Source of the DNA: Halobacterium sp. CBA1126
Lineage (GTDB): Archaea > Halobacteriota > Halobacteria > Halobacteriales > Halobacteriaceae
Length of the DNA stretch: 44,636 bases
Assembly (NCBI RefSeq): GCF_009741975.1
Contig: NZ_WPCF01000008.1
Coordinates: 1-44,636 of the forward strand
Direction: 5' to 3'
In this document: one piece after another, positions 28,883-36,778 of the stretch
How the letters are laid out: the number at the start of each line of letters is the position of its first letter
Position numbering within the stretch: position 1 is the stretch's first letter
Program-made: the position numbers and the translations under genes
The notes under the pieces: generated by a model
What the model was told of the DNA's origin: nothing
Seen by the model: only the letters and a program-made list of their open reading frames with translations
Databases searched by the model: none

Positions 28883-29152
28883 ATGGCCGACCGCATCATC
28901 AAGGTCAACGCGTACACGACGTTCAACCTCCTCGACGGCGAGGCCGAGGGCCACGGGTGGACGGAGGAAGCCCTCGCCGTGTTGAACGTCACGACCGACG
29001 ACGGCGACGTGCTCCTCGAGCTCGAACTGGACAACACGGACACCGAGCGCGTGCCCGCGCACGCAGAGCGCGCGACCCTCTCGCCGGACGAGGCCCGCGA
29101 GCTCGCCGACGCCCTCGAGTCGTACGCCGACCGCGCGGAGAGCGACGAGTAG
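28883..29152 (+). CDS. DUF6360-like small haloarchaeal protein
   Basis: 89 residues, MADRIIKVNAYTTFNLLDGEAEGHGWTEEALAVLNVTTDDGDVLLELELDNTD... with the closing LSPDEARELADALESYADR. Alpha/beta pattern, very acidic. It strongly recalls a conserved haloarchaeal family I remember as DUF6360, of unknown function. It follows the siroheme reductase by 65 bases on the same strand; its stop abuts the stop of the convergent nuclease gene. Confidence 0.7.
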   Translation: MADRIIKVNAYTTFNLLDGEAEGHGWTEEALAVLNVTTDDGDVLLELELDNTDTERVPAHAERATLSPDEARELADALESYADRAESDE

Positions 29153-30403
29153 CTACACCGTGAGCGTCGGCCCGCGCTCGGGCGCGCTGGCGTCGAAGCC
29201 GTCCGCGCGCAGCTGGTCGGCGAACCACTCGCAGCGGTCGCCGTGGTTGACGAGCACCTCGGCGCCCCGGTAGTCCTCGAGGAAGTCGAGCAGCCCCTCG
29301 CGGTCGGCGTGCGCGGAGAAGTCGTAGCTGTTGACGCGCGCGGCGACCCGGCGGTGGCGGCCGCCGAGTTTCGCGCTCCCCGTGTCCAGTAGCTCGCGCC
29401 CGGGCGTCCCCTCGACCTGGTAGCCGGTGAGCGCGAGTTCGTTCTGGGGGTTGCCCGCGATTGCGGGGACGTACGTCATCGCGGGGCCGCCCGAGAGCAT
29501 CCCCGCGGTGGTGACGATGGCCGTCGGCTTCTCGGCGATGCGCTCGCGCTGGCCGTTCCGCGTCGACTTGTCGAGGAAGCGCGCGTGCCCGCGAGCCCGC
29601 TGGAAGGCGTCGGCGTCCCGGAGGAACTCGTCGGTCTCCGCGAACCGCTCGGTGACGGCGACGCCCATCCCGTCGACGTAACACGGGACGTCGTGGGCGG
29701 CACACACCATGAACAGCTCCTGCGTGCGCCCGACCGCGAACGCGGGGACGACGGCGGTGCCGCCGCCGCGAATCGTCTCTTCGACCGACGCCGCGAACCG
29801 CTCCTCGATGCCGGCGCGGTCCTCGCGAGTGACGTCCGCGTACGTCGCCTCCGTGATTACGACGTCCGCGTCCGGGCGCGCGGTCGTCCCCGCGAGCAGG
29901 CGCTGGTCCTCGGTGTTGAAGTCCGCGGTGTACAGCAGGCGCGTATCTCCGTCGTCCACTAGGACGTGTGCGCTCCCGGGGATGTGGCCGGCGTCGTAGA
30001 ACGTCACCTCGTAGCCGGCGGCCTCGAAGGACTCCCGGTAGCCGTGCGTCACGGAGACTTCGCCGAGTGCGGCCACCTCCGCGCGCGTGAACGGGCAGTC
30101 GTAGCGGCCGCCGCGCTCGCCGCCGCCCTGCAGTTTGAGCGTGTCCTGCGCGAGCAGGCGCGTGAGGTCCCGGGTGGGGGGCGTCCAGTGAATCGGCGGC
30201 CGGCGGGTGCCGGCGACGAGCGCGGGGACGGCGCCGGCGTGGTCGAGGTGGCCGTGGCTCACGACGACCGCGTCCGGCTCGACGTCCGCGGGGTAGCCCG
30301 GTGGCGTTCCGGGCTTCATCCCGTAGTCGAGCAGCAGCGAGTCGTCGACGAGAACCGCGCTCCGCCCGACCTCGCGGGCGCCGCCGAGGAACCGCACGTC
30401 CAT
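29153..30403 (-). CDS. Metallo-beta-lactamase/beta-CASP ribonuclease (CPSF/RNase J-like)
   Basis: 416 residues. Zinc nuclease of the mRNA 3'-end processing / exonuclease type. MBL motifs are LDYG (motif 1), SHGHLDHAG (HxHxDH), DAGHIPGSAH and LYTADFNTEDQ. The beta-CASP part has VVPAFAVGRTQELF, VTTAGMLSGGPA and the final SAHADREGLLDF, then VLVNHGD. No KH domains, so it is the shorter haloarchaeal form, not the KH-bearing aCPSF1. Ends against the DUF6360-like gene. Confidence 0.9.
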   Translation of the reverse strand: MDVRFLGGAREVGRSAVLVDDSLLLDYGMKPGTPPGYPADVEPDAVVVSHGHLDHAGAVPALVAGTRRPPIHWTPPTRDLTRLLAQDTLKLQGGGERGGRYDCPFTRAEVAALGEVSVTHGYRESFEAAGYEVTFYDAGHIPGSAHVLVDDGDTRLLYTADFNTEDQRLLAGTTARPDADVVITEATYADVTREDRAGIEERFAASVEETIRGGGTAVVPAFAVGRTQELFMVCAAHDVPCYVDGMGVAVTERFAETDEFLRDADAFQRARGHARFLDKSTRNGQRERIAEKPTAIVTTAGMLSGGPAMTYVPAIAGNPQNELALTGYQVEGTPGRELLDTGSAKLGGRHRRVAARVNSYDFSAHADREGLLDFLEDYRGAEVLVNHGDRCEWFADQLRADGFDASAPERGPTLTV

Positions 30404-30521
30404 ACCCGCGATTGGCGAGCGCGGCGTTTGGGTCCGTCGGTCCGCCCCGCGAACCCAGCCGCCACCCCCGAATGTGGGGAGTTAGCATTCGACTCGAAAC
30501 TGCCCGCCCTAACCCCTGCCG

Positions 30522-30533
30522 CGAACGTGTTCG
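30522..30533. promoter_or_regulatory. Inverted repeat CGAAC-GT-GTTCG before the multicopper oxidase
   Basis: Palindromic arms spaced by two bases lie about 45 bases upstream of a TATA-like GGTTTACG (30563-30570) and about 80 bases before the gene. A one-mismatch relative stands at 36678-36689 before the NO reductase. CGAAC...GTTCG-type repeats have been linked to haloarchaeal denitrification control; identity of the binding protein is not shown here. Confidence 0.4.
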
Positions 30534-30607
30534 GCTCCGTTCCCGGCTCGTAGTACTGTGGTCTCCGGTTTACGTGTGTCTGGCGCCGACCGACCACGTG
30601 AGACAAC

Positions 30608-31735
30608 ATGGACGAACACTACTCCCGAAGACGGTTCCTCGCAAGCACTGGCGTCGCCGGCGTCGCGGCGCTCGCCGGCTGTACCGCACCGGCCCGGCAG
30701 GGCGAGAGCGTGACGGAGACGACCCCCAGCCAGCAGGCCTCCCAGTCGACGCTCCCGACGACCAGCCCGCCCGAGGTCGTCGACGCGACCGAACAGGGCA
30801 ACCAAGTGACGCTGAAGAGCGTGCCCGCCGTCCACCACGCCCACCCGCTCGAGTCGATGGGCGGCCCCGTGGAACTCCCGCGCGTGTGGGCGTTCGCGAC
30901 CGAGGACGGTGACCCGAGCGTCCCCGGCCCCATCGTCCGCACCGAGGAAGGCGAGGACATCGAAGTCACCCTCGACAACACCGAGGGCAAGCGCCCCCAC
31001 ACCCTGCACTTCCACGGCACGCAGAAGGCGTGGGAGGACGACGGCGTCCCGACCACGACGGGCATCCGCGTCGACCCCGGCGAGAAACACACGTACACGA
31101 TTCCCGCGAACGTCCCCGGCACGCACGTCTACCACTGCCACTACCAGACCCACCGGCACATCGACATGGGGATGTACGGCATCTTCCGCGTCGACCCCGA
31201 GGGCTACGAGCCCGCGGACAAGGAGTACTTCATGACGGTCAAGGACTGGGACTCCCGGCTCAACCGGAAGATGGCCGGCGAGGACGTCTCCTACAGCCCC
31301 CGCACGCGCAGCCCGGACGTGTTCACGGTCAACGGGAAGGCCGCGCCGCGCACCCTCCACCCCGAGGACGGCTCGCCCATCATCGTCGACGAGGGCGACA
31401 CGGTGCGCATCCACTTCGTCAACGGCGGCTACATGAACCACCCGCTGCACCTCCACAACCACCGCTTCCGGCGCATCGAGAAGGACGGCGGGCAGATTCC
31501 CGAGGCCGCCCAGCACGAGATGGACATCACGAACATCGCGCCCGCCGAGCGCCACACCATCGAGTTCGAGGCCGACGCCGAGCCCGGCATCTACCTGATG
31601 CACTGTCACAAGGTCAACCACGTGATGAACGGCTCGTACTACCCCGGCGGCATGCTCTCCGGCATCGTCTACCGGGACGCCATGGACACGGACATCTTCG
31701 CCCAACTGATGGAGTACGCGGGCTACGAAGCCTGA
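30608..31735 (+). CDS. Two-domain multicopper oxidase, Tat-exported lipoprotein
   Basis: 375 residues. N-terminal SRRRFLAST twin-arginine motif, hydrophobic stretch and lipobox LAGC at about residue 23, so it should be folded with copper in the cytoplasm, exported by Tat and lipid-anchored. Two cupredoxin domains carry the four His clusters: LHFHG, HCHYQTHRHIDM, HPLHLHNH and HCHKVNH. The domain 1 cluster has the full laccase-type type 1 pattern (HCH-x3-H-x4-M); the domain 2 cluster ends in Ser at the axial place. A substrate of nitrite, a phenol or a metal ion is possible; the spacing differs from classical NirK. The halocyanin gene follows after 9 bases. Confidence 0.88.
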   Translation: MDEHYSRRRFLASTGVAGVAALAGCTAPARQGESVTETTPSQQASQSTLPTTSPPEVVDATEQGNQVTLKSVPAVHHAHPLESMGGPVELPRVWAFATEDGDPSVPGPIVRTEEGEDIEVTLDNTEGKRPHTLHFHGTQKAWEDDGVPTTTGIRVDPGEKHTYTIPANVPGTHVYHCHYQTHRHIDMGMYGIFRVDPEGYEPADKEYFMTVKDWDSRLNRKMAGEDVSYSPRTRSPDVFTVNGKAAPRTLHPEDGSPIIVDEGDTVRIHFVNGGYMNHPLHLHNHRFRRIEKDGGQIPEAAQHEMDITNIAPAERHTIEFEADAEPGIYLMHCHKVNHVMNGSYYPGGMLSGIVYRDAMDTDIFAQLMEYAGYEA

Positions 31736-31744
31736 CCCAGGACC

Positions 31745-32758
31745 ATGACCACGCACGACACCCCCACGGTCACGAGGCGCAACGTGCTGAAGACGACGGC
31801 TGCCGCGGGCGCCGCGGCGGCCACCGGCGCGGCGTTCACCGGCGCCGCGGCCGCACAGGACGGCGGCCTCGAGTCGTGGTTCGAGGGCGTCGGCAACTAC
31901 GACGGCGTCGTCGACGAGACCGGCAAGTCCGAGGTCACCGTCGAGGTCGGCGTCGATGCCAACGGCGGACCGTACGGCTTCGGCCCGGCGGCGATTCGCG
32001 TCGATCCCGGGACGACGGTGACGTGGGAGTGGGTCGAAGGCTCACACAACGTCGCGGCCGAGGACGGGAGCTTCGAGAGCGAGCTCACCGACGAGTCCGG
32101 GTTCACGTTCACGCAGACGTTCGACGAGGAGGGCGTCACCCGGTACGCGTGCACGCCGCACAAGACGATGGGCATGAAGGGCGCCGTCGTCGTCGGCGAC
32201 GTCGACGTCGGCGCCTCGTCGTCCAGCGGCTCCGGCGAGCAGTCCGGCTCCGGCGGCGCCCAGGCGGTCGACTTCGACGGCTGGTTCGAGGGCGTCAGTA
32301 ACTTCGACGGCGTCGTGGACGAGACCGGCCAGTCGCAGGTCACCGTGGAGGTCGGGACGGAGGCCAACGGCGGCCCGTACGGCTTCAGTCCCGCCGCGAT
32401 TCGCGTCGACCCCGGCACCGAGGTCGTCTTCGAGTGGGTGAACGGCACCCACAACGTCGTCGCGGAGGACGGCAGCTACGAGAGCGAACTCACCAACGAG
32501 TCCGGGTTCACGTACTCCCGGACGTACGACAGCGAGGGCGTCTCGAAGTACTACTGCAACCCCCACAAGACGATGGGGATGAAAGGCGCCGTCGTCGTCG
32601 GCAGCGGCGGCGGTAGCAGCGGCGGCGGTGGCGGCGGCAGCGACTTCTCGACGTCCGACATCGGCGTGCTCGCGTTCGCGGGCGCGCTCGTCGGCGGCCT
32701 GCTGTCGCCGTTCGCGCTGCGCGCCACGAAGTCCTCGTCGTCGCCGTCGAACCGCTGA
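31745..32758 (+). CDS. Halocyanin with two tandem blue-copper domains
   Basis: 337 residues; membrane-anchored electron carrier. Twin-arginine signal TRRNVLKTTAA then an Ala-rich segment ending AAAAQDG. Plastocyanin-like domain 1 (about 41-152) has ligands in GSHN and CTPHKTMGM; domain 2 (about 176-287) has GTHN and CNPHKTMGM. The two domains are about 73% identical by eye, pointing to a recent internal duplication. They are joined by a Ser/Gly linker; a Gly-rich stretch then leads to a C-terminal membrane helix (DIGVLAFAGALVGGLLSPFAL). Co-transcribed with the multicopper oxidase, its likely electron partner. Confidence 0.93.
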   Translation: MTTHDTPTVTRRNVLKTTAAAGAAAATGAAFTGAAAAQDGGLESWFEGVGNYDGVVDETGKSEVTVEVGVDANGGPYGFGPAAIRVDPGTTVTWEWVEGSHNVAAEDGSFESELTDESGFTFTQTFDEEGVTRYACTPHKTMGMKGAVVVGDVDVGASSSSGSGEQSGSGGAQAVDFDGWFEGVSNFDGVVDETGQSQVTVEVGTEANGGPYGFSPAAIRVDPGTEVVFEWVNGTHNVVAEDGSYESELTNESGFTYSRTYDSEGVSKYYCNPHKTMGMKGAVVVGSGGGSSGGGGGGSDFSTSDIGVLAFAGALVGGLLSPFALRATKSSSSPSNR

Positions 32759-32811
32759 CGGTAGCGGGAGCCACGAGCCATAAGTGGCTCCGCACAGACC
32801 GTCCGCGTACC

Positions 32812-33039
32812 ATGGACGAAGTACTCGAAGTCGCCGAGCTCGCGACCGACGCCGGCGTCGAAGGCGTACTCGTCTGGGTGTTCCGACTGCTCGGCCTCGT
32901 GCTCGCGCTCGCGGGGCTCGGGCTGTGGCTGCTCGCGGACTTCTCGTTCCTCTGGATTCCCGCGGTGCTGCTCGTCCTCGGAATCCTGCTCGCCGTCGTC
33001 CCCGACCTCCTGCTGTCGCTGGTCGAACTCGCGGGCTGA
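32812..33039 (+). CDS. Small two-helix membrane protein
   Basis: 75 residues. A short acidic N-terminus MDEVLEVAELATDAGVEG, then two hydrophobic helices (VWVFRLLGLVLALAGLGLWLL and FLWIPAVLLVLGILLAVVPDLL). No recognised family. It follows halocyanin by 53 bases on the same strand and ends 3 bases from the stop of the convergent lipoprotein gene. Confidence 0.6.
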   Translation: MDEVLEVAELATDAGVEGVLVWVFRLLGLVLALAGLGLWLLADFSFLWIPAVLLVLGILLAVVPDLLLSLVELAG

Positions 33040-33041
33040 CG

Positions 33042-33647
33042 CTACTCGTTCTGAACCGTGCGCTCGGTGACGTAGACGGGATACCGGTCCTCGTGCGTGC
33101 GGCCGGCGAACTGAACCGTCGCGTCGACGCTGTGCGGGGTCGCCCGCGACACCTCGTGGCGCGACGCCGCCGGCTCCGAGAGCACCTCGCCGTCGCGCGA
33201 AAGGCGGGTGGTCAGCGAGACCACGATTCGAAAGCCGTCCTGCTCGCCGCGAGTACTGATGCCGACGGTCGGCGTCTCCTCGCCCGAGAGCCGTTCGTCC
33301 AGCAGCGAGCGGACGTACTCCGCGGCGACCGACGCGCCCTCGACGTGACCCCACTCTTCGAAGGGCTCGTAGTCGTACTCGACGACCTCGTCGCCGGCCA
33401 TCGTCGCCGGGTACCGCACGGTGTCGTTCGACTCGACGTACCGGTAGTCGGCGTCCGTCACCGTGCGCTCGACGGTGGCCTCGGCGGCCCCGCCGCGAAC
33501 CGGCTCGCGTTCGGTGGCCGTGGTCGTCGTGTCGGTCGCCGAGGCGTCCGTGGTCGTCACCGCGGGGTCGCTCGGCGCGGCGAGACAGCCCGCGACCGGG
33601 AGCGTGCCGGCGGCTACGAGGCCGAGGACGCGGCGTCTGGAGGGCAT
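33042..33647 (-). CDS. Tat-exported lipoprotein of unknown function
   Basis: 201 residues. MPSRRRVLGLVAAGTLPVAGC: twin-arginine, hydrophobic core and lipobox with Cys21. A Thr-rich linker (TTTDASATDTTTTATERE) follows, as in many haloarchaeal surface lipoproteins, then a ~145-residue beta-rich domain with no recognised motif. The start is set by the signal peptide. Confidence 0.75.
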   Translation of the reverse strand: MPSRRRVLGLVAAGTLPVAGCLAAPSDPAVTTTDASATDTTTTATEREPVRGGAAEATVERTVTDADYRYVESNDTVRYPATMAGDEVVEYDYEPFEEWGHVEGASVAAEYVRSLLDERLSGEETPTVGISTRGEQDGFRIVVSLTTRLSRDGEVLSEPAASRHEVSRATPHSVDATVQFAGRTHEDRYPVYVTERTVQNE

Positions 33648-33740
33648 CGCGCGGACCGAGACGGGGAACCGATAAAAGTCTTCAGGGGCGGGCCGGCGCG
33701 GCTCGGATGCCGAACGGCGGGCCGACGGTCGAATACGGCG

Positions 33741-34343
33741 TTACTCGAACTTCTCGACGAGGTCCGCGTAGCGCGCGGCGGGCTCGTCCCAGTCGACGAC
33801 TTCGAAGAAGTTGTCGACGAAGTCGCCGCGGTCGGGGCCGTAGTCGTAGTAGTAGGAGTGCTCCCAGACGTCGAGGGCCAGAATCGGGTGCGAGCCCCAG
33901 AGGGCGCCCTGGTCGTGTTTGTCGACGACGACGTTGCGGAGCTGCTCGGAGTGGCTGTCGTACACGAGGAGCGCCCAGCCGCCCGCGGCGGAGGCGGCCG
34001 CGCGGAACTCGCCCTCCCACGCTTCGTAGGAGCCGAAGTCCTCCTCGATGCGGGCTCGCAGGTCGCCCTCGGGCTCGTCGCCGCCCTCGGGGCTCATCGA
34101 CTGCCAGAACAGGTCGTGGAGGATGTGGCCGGAGCCGTTGTGCGTGACGTTCCCGATGGCACCGGCGGAGGAGGAGAAGTCGCCGTCCTCGCGGTTGGCT
34201 TCGAGGGTTTCCTCGGCGGCGTTCCAGCCGTTGACGTAGCCCTGGTGGTGCGTGTCGTGATGCCACGTCAGCACCTGCTCGGAGACGTGCGGTTCGAGTG
34301 CGTCGTAGTCGTACGGCAGCGGCGGCAGTTCGTAGTCAGTCAT
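33741..34343 (-). CDS. sod: Superoxide dismutase (Mn/Fe type)
   Basis: 200 residues; cytoplasmic dismutation of superoxide. Metal ligands: His in LTWHHDTHHQGYV (about residue 29), His in GSGHILHDLFW, and Asp and His in LALDVWEHSYYYDYGPDRGDFV. GGWALLVYD precedes and NFFEVVDW follows, as in the family. ATG at 34343 gives the standard start YELPPLPYDYDALEPHVS. A TATA-like CAACTAAAACG lies upstream on the minus strand near 34390-34405, next to a 7-bp inverted repeat. Confidence 0.96.
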   Translation of the reverse strand: MTDYELPPLPYDYDALEPHVSEQVLTWHHDTHHQGYVNGWNAAEETLEANREDGDFSSSAGAIGNVTHNGSGHILHDLFWQSMSPEGGDEPEGDLRARIEEDFGSYEAWEGEFRAAASAAGGWALLVYDSHSEQLRNVVVDKHDQGALWGSHPILALDVWEHSYYYDYGPDRGDFVDNFFEVVDWDEPAARYADLVEKFE

Positions 34344-34397
34344 TCCAGTTAACCCCAACGCGGCCCTGCCTCTTGGTGGTTTCCGGAAGCGCGTTTT

Positions 34398-34413
34398 AGT
34401 TGGAAGTCCAACT
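34398..34413. promoter_or_regulatory. Inverted repeat AGTTGGA-AG-TCCAACT between sod and the cysteine-synthase-like gene
   Basis: Seven-base arms with a two-base spacer overlap the stop codon of the upstream gene and sit about 55 bases before the sod ATG. Candidate operator for sod; a terminator role is less likely because no T run follows. Confidence 0.4.
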
Positions 34414-35413
34414 ACTCGACGTGCTCGGCGTACGGCTCGCGGTCGGGGTAGCGGTCGCCGCGGTCCGGTAGCGGCACGACCACGACGTCGTCTGCGTCGA
34501 GGGTGCCCCGCTCGGCCAGCCGGTCGACCATCGCGACGGCGCCGCCCGAGGACGGCCCGACGAGGAACTCGCCGTTCACGCGGAGCTCCGACCGGACGAA
34601 CCCCCGGGACCACTGCCCGGCGTCCCGAATCTCGGGTGCTGCGTCGGCGTGACGGCACCGGAGCCGGCGCACGTAGTCGTAGGCGGTGTCGGTGTCGACG
34701 TACTCGCGGCCGTCCAGCGCGTCGAACTCGTAGGTGTCGGGGACGAACGTCCCCGGGTCGTGCATGTGCTTCAGCCCCGCGATGTCGTGGTCGGTCGCGG
34801 GCGGCTCGTAGCCGTGGACGCGCACGCCGCGCGGCCGGAGCGCGTGGCTCACCCCGACGAGCGTGCCGCCCGTTCCGGCGCCCGCGACGAAGTGCGTCAC
34901 CTCGCCGCCGGTCTGCCGCCAGATCTCGGGCCCGGTCGTGCCCGCGTGGACCGCGGGGTTCGCGGGGTTCTGGTACTGGTTCGGGTAGACGTACTCCTCG
35001 GGGCGCTCGGCCGCGAGGTCCCGGCAGCGCATCACGAACGCGTCGTAGCCCGCCTCGGCGTCCACGAACCGCAGTTCGGCGCCAGCGTCCCGGATGGCGT
35101 CGACCTTCCCGCCGCCGGCGTCGTCGGGCAGCACGATTTCGACGTCGTGGCCCATCGCGGCGCCGACGCGCGCGACCGCCGAGCCCGTGTTCCCGCTGGA
35201 CGCCTCGAGTATCGTGCGGTCGCCGTCGAGGTCGCCGCGCGCGGCCGCCGCCTGCAGCATCGCCTGTCCGATGCGGGTCTTCACCGACCCGCCGCCGTGG
35301 TCGAGGGGCGCGAGGTTGAACCACTCGGCTTTCCCGTAGACGGTCGGGGCGACGCCGGCGTCGAGTTCCACCAGCGGCGTCCGTCCGACCTCGCTGCGGT
35401 CCACGTCGGCCAT
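34412..35413 (-). CDS. Cysteine-synthase-family PLP enzyme
   Basis: 333 residues, fold-type II PLP enzyme. GRTPLVELD at the N-terminus; probable PLP lysine in [20 protein letters not shown] binds substrate carboxylate; [11 protein letters not shown] is the phosphate loop; the C-terminal serine lies in [19 protein letters not shown] replaces the usual NPxGSxKDR, so this may be a variant using a different acceptor or amino acid. Sulfide from the nearby siroheme reductase would be a natural substrate if it makes cysteine, but that link is inference. ATG 35413 is preferred over an upstream in-frame start. Confidence 0.85.
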   Translation of the reverse strand: MADVDRSEVGRTPLVELDAGVAPTVYGKAEWFNLAPLDHGGGSVKTRIGQAMLQAAAARGDLDGDRTILEASSGNTGSAVARVGAAMGHDVEIVLPDDAGGGKVDAIRDAGAELRFVDAEAGYDAFVMRCRDLAAERPEEYVYPNQYQNPANPAVHAGTTGPEIWRQTGGEVTHFVAGAGTGGTLVGVSHALRPRGVRVHGYEPPATDHDIAGLKHMHDPGTFVPDTYEFDALDGREYVDTDTAYDYVRRLRCRHADAAPEIRDAGQWSRGFVRSELRVNGEFLVGPSSGGAVAMVDRLAERGTLDADDVVVVPLPDRGDRYPDREPYAEHVE

Positions 35414-35525
35414 GTGCGGCGGTTCGGGGGACGCCGGCAAAAGCGGTTGGGCCGCGCGGAAGAACCCCGGGGGAATTGTTCGGGGTTTACGAGCGTTTTT
35501 GTCCCGGTGTTCGGTACACGTCAAC

Positions 35526-36671
35526 ATGGACTTCGGGTTGACCGACGAGCAGCAGGCGATACAGGAGGAGGTCCGGCGGTTCGCGGACAACGAGATTCGG
35601 CCGGTGGCCTCCGAGTACGACAACGAGGAAACGTACCCCTACGAGGTGATGGACGCGGCCGCGGACGCCGGCCTGCTCGGGCCGACCATCCCTCTCGACT
35701 ACGGCGGCGCGGGCTACTCGCCCGTCGAGGCCGCGCTCATCACCGAGGAGCTGTTCGCCGCCGACCCCGGCATCGGGCTCTGCGTCTCCAGCGCCGGCTT
35801 CGGCGCCGAGTCCATCATCGAGTTCGGCACCGAGGACCAGAAGGAGCGCTGGCTGCCTGACGTCGCGTCCGGCGACGCCGTCATGGGGTCGGCAATCAGC
35901 GAACCCGACACGGGGTCGGACGTCTCCAGCGTCTCCACGCGCGCCGAGCGCGACGGCGACGAGTTCGTCCTCAACGGCAACAAGATGTGGATCACGAACG
36001 GCTCCGTCGGGGACTTCTTCGTCGTGCTCTGCGAGACCGACCCCGACGCGAGCGGCCGGTACAACGGCTTCAGCCAGATCGTCGTGGAGGCCGACCGGGA
36101 CGGCTTCGAGGCCGAGAAGATCACGGGGAAGCTCGGGATTCGCGCCAGCGACACCGCGGAGCTGCGCTTCGACGACGTGCGCGTCCCCGAGGAGAACCTC
36201 GTCGGGACGGAGGGCGGGGGGTTCCTCCAGCTGATGCAGTTCTTCGACGAGACGCGCACGATGGTCGCCGCGCAGGGCGTCGGCATCGCGAAGGGCGCCG
36301 CCGAGCGCGCGCTCGACTACGCCCAGGAGCGCGAGCAGTTCGGCCGCCCCATCAGCGACTTCCAGGCCATCGAGCACAAGCTCGCGGAGATGCACACGCA
36401 GACGGAGGCCGCGCGCACGCTCACTCGGAAGTCCGCGTGGAGCGTCGAACACGAGGACGACCAGCTCACCGCGCTCGCGTCGATGGCCAAGGAGTTCGCC
36501 TCCCGGGTCGCCGTCGAGGTCGCCGACGAGGCCGTCCAGATTCACGGCGGCGCCGGCTACGTCGACGACTTCGACGTCGAGCGGTTCTACCGGGACGCCA
36601 AGATCACTCAGATCTACGAGGGGACGACCGAGATTCAGAAGAACATCATCGCGCGCGAGCTGCTCGAGTAG
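35526..36671 (+). CDS. Acyl-CoA dehydrogenase
   Basis: 381 residues; FAD enzyme forming trans-2-enoyl-CoA. [24 protein letters not shown] start, [12 protein letters not shown] and [14 protein letters not shown] (FAD region), [25 protein letters not shown] signature, [23 protein letters not shown], and catalytic-type Glu in [16 protein letters not shown]. The frame is open upstream, but the ATG at 35526 matches the family start. A T-rich GCGTTTTTGTC about 28 bases before it fits a TATA-like element. Confidence 0.93.
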   Translation: MDFGLTDEQQAIQEEVRRFADNEIRPVASEYDNEETYPYEVMDAAADAGLLGPTIPLDYGGAGYSPVEAALITEELFAADPGIGLCVSSAGFGAESIIEFGTEDQKERWLPDVASGDAVMGSAISEPDTGSDVSSVSTRAERDGDEFVLNGNKMWITNGSVGDFFVVLCETDPDASGRYNGFSQIVVEADRDGFEAEKITGKLGIRASDTAELRFDDVRVPEENLVGTEGGGFLQLMQFFDETRTMVAAQGVGIAKGAAERALDYAQEREQFGRPISDFQAIEHKLAEMHTQTEAARTLTRKSAWSVEHEDDQLTALASMAKEFASRVAVEVADEAVQIHGGAGYVDDFDVERFYRDAKITQIYEGTTEIQKNIIARELLE

Positions 36672-36677
36672 CGGCCC

Positions 36678-36689
36678 CGAACATCTTCG
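36678..36689. promoter_or_regulatory. Imperfect inverted repeat CGAACATCTTCG before the NO reductase
   Basis: Seven bases past the acyl-CoA dehydrogenase stop and about 90 bases before the NO reductase ATG. One arm mismatch from the palindrome at 30522-30533. A TATA-like CCTTTTCC follows near 36750. Confidence 0.35.
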
Positions 36690-36778
36690 AGCGGCCGTAC
36701 ATCCGGGGCTGACGGGTCCGTCCCCAGGGTCTCGGAATCCGCCGTAGCCTTTTCCAGCAGCCACCTGAACCCCGCAAC

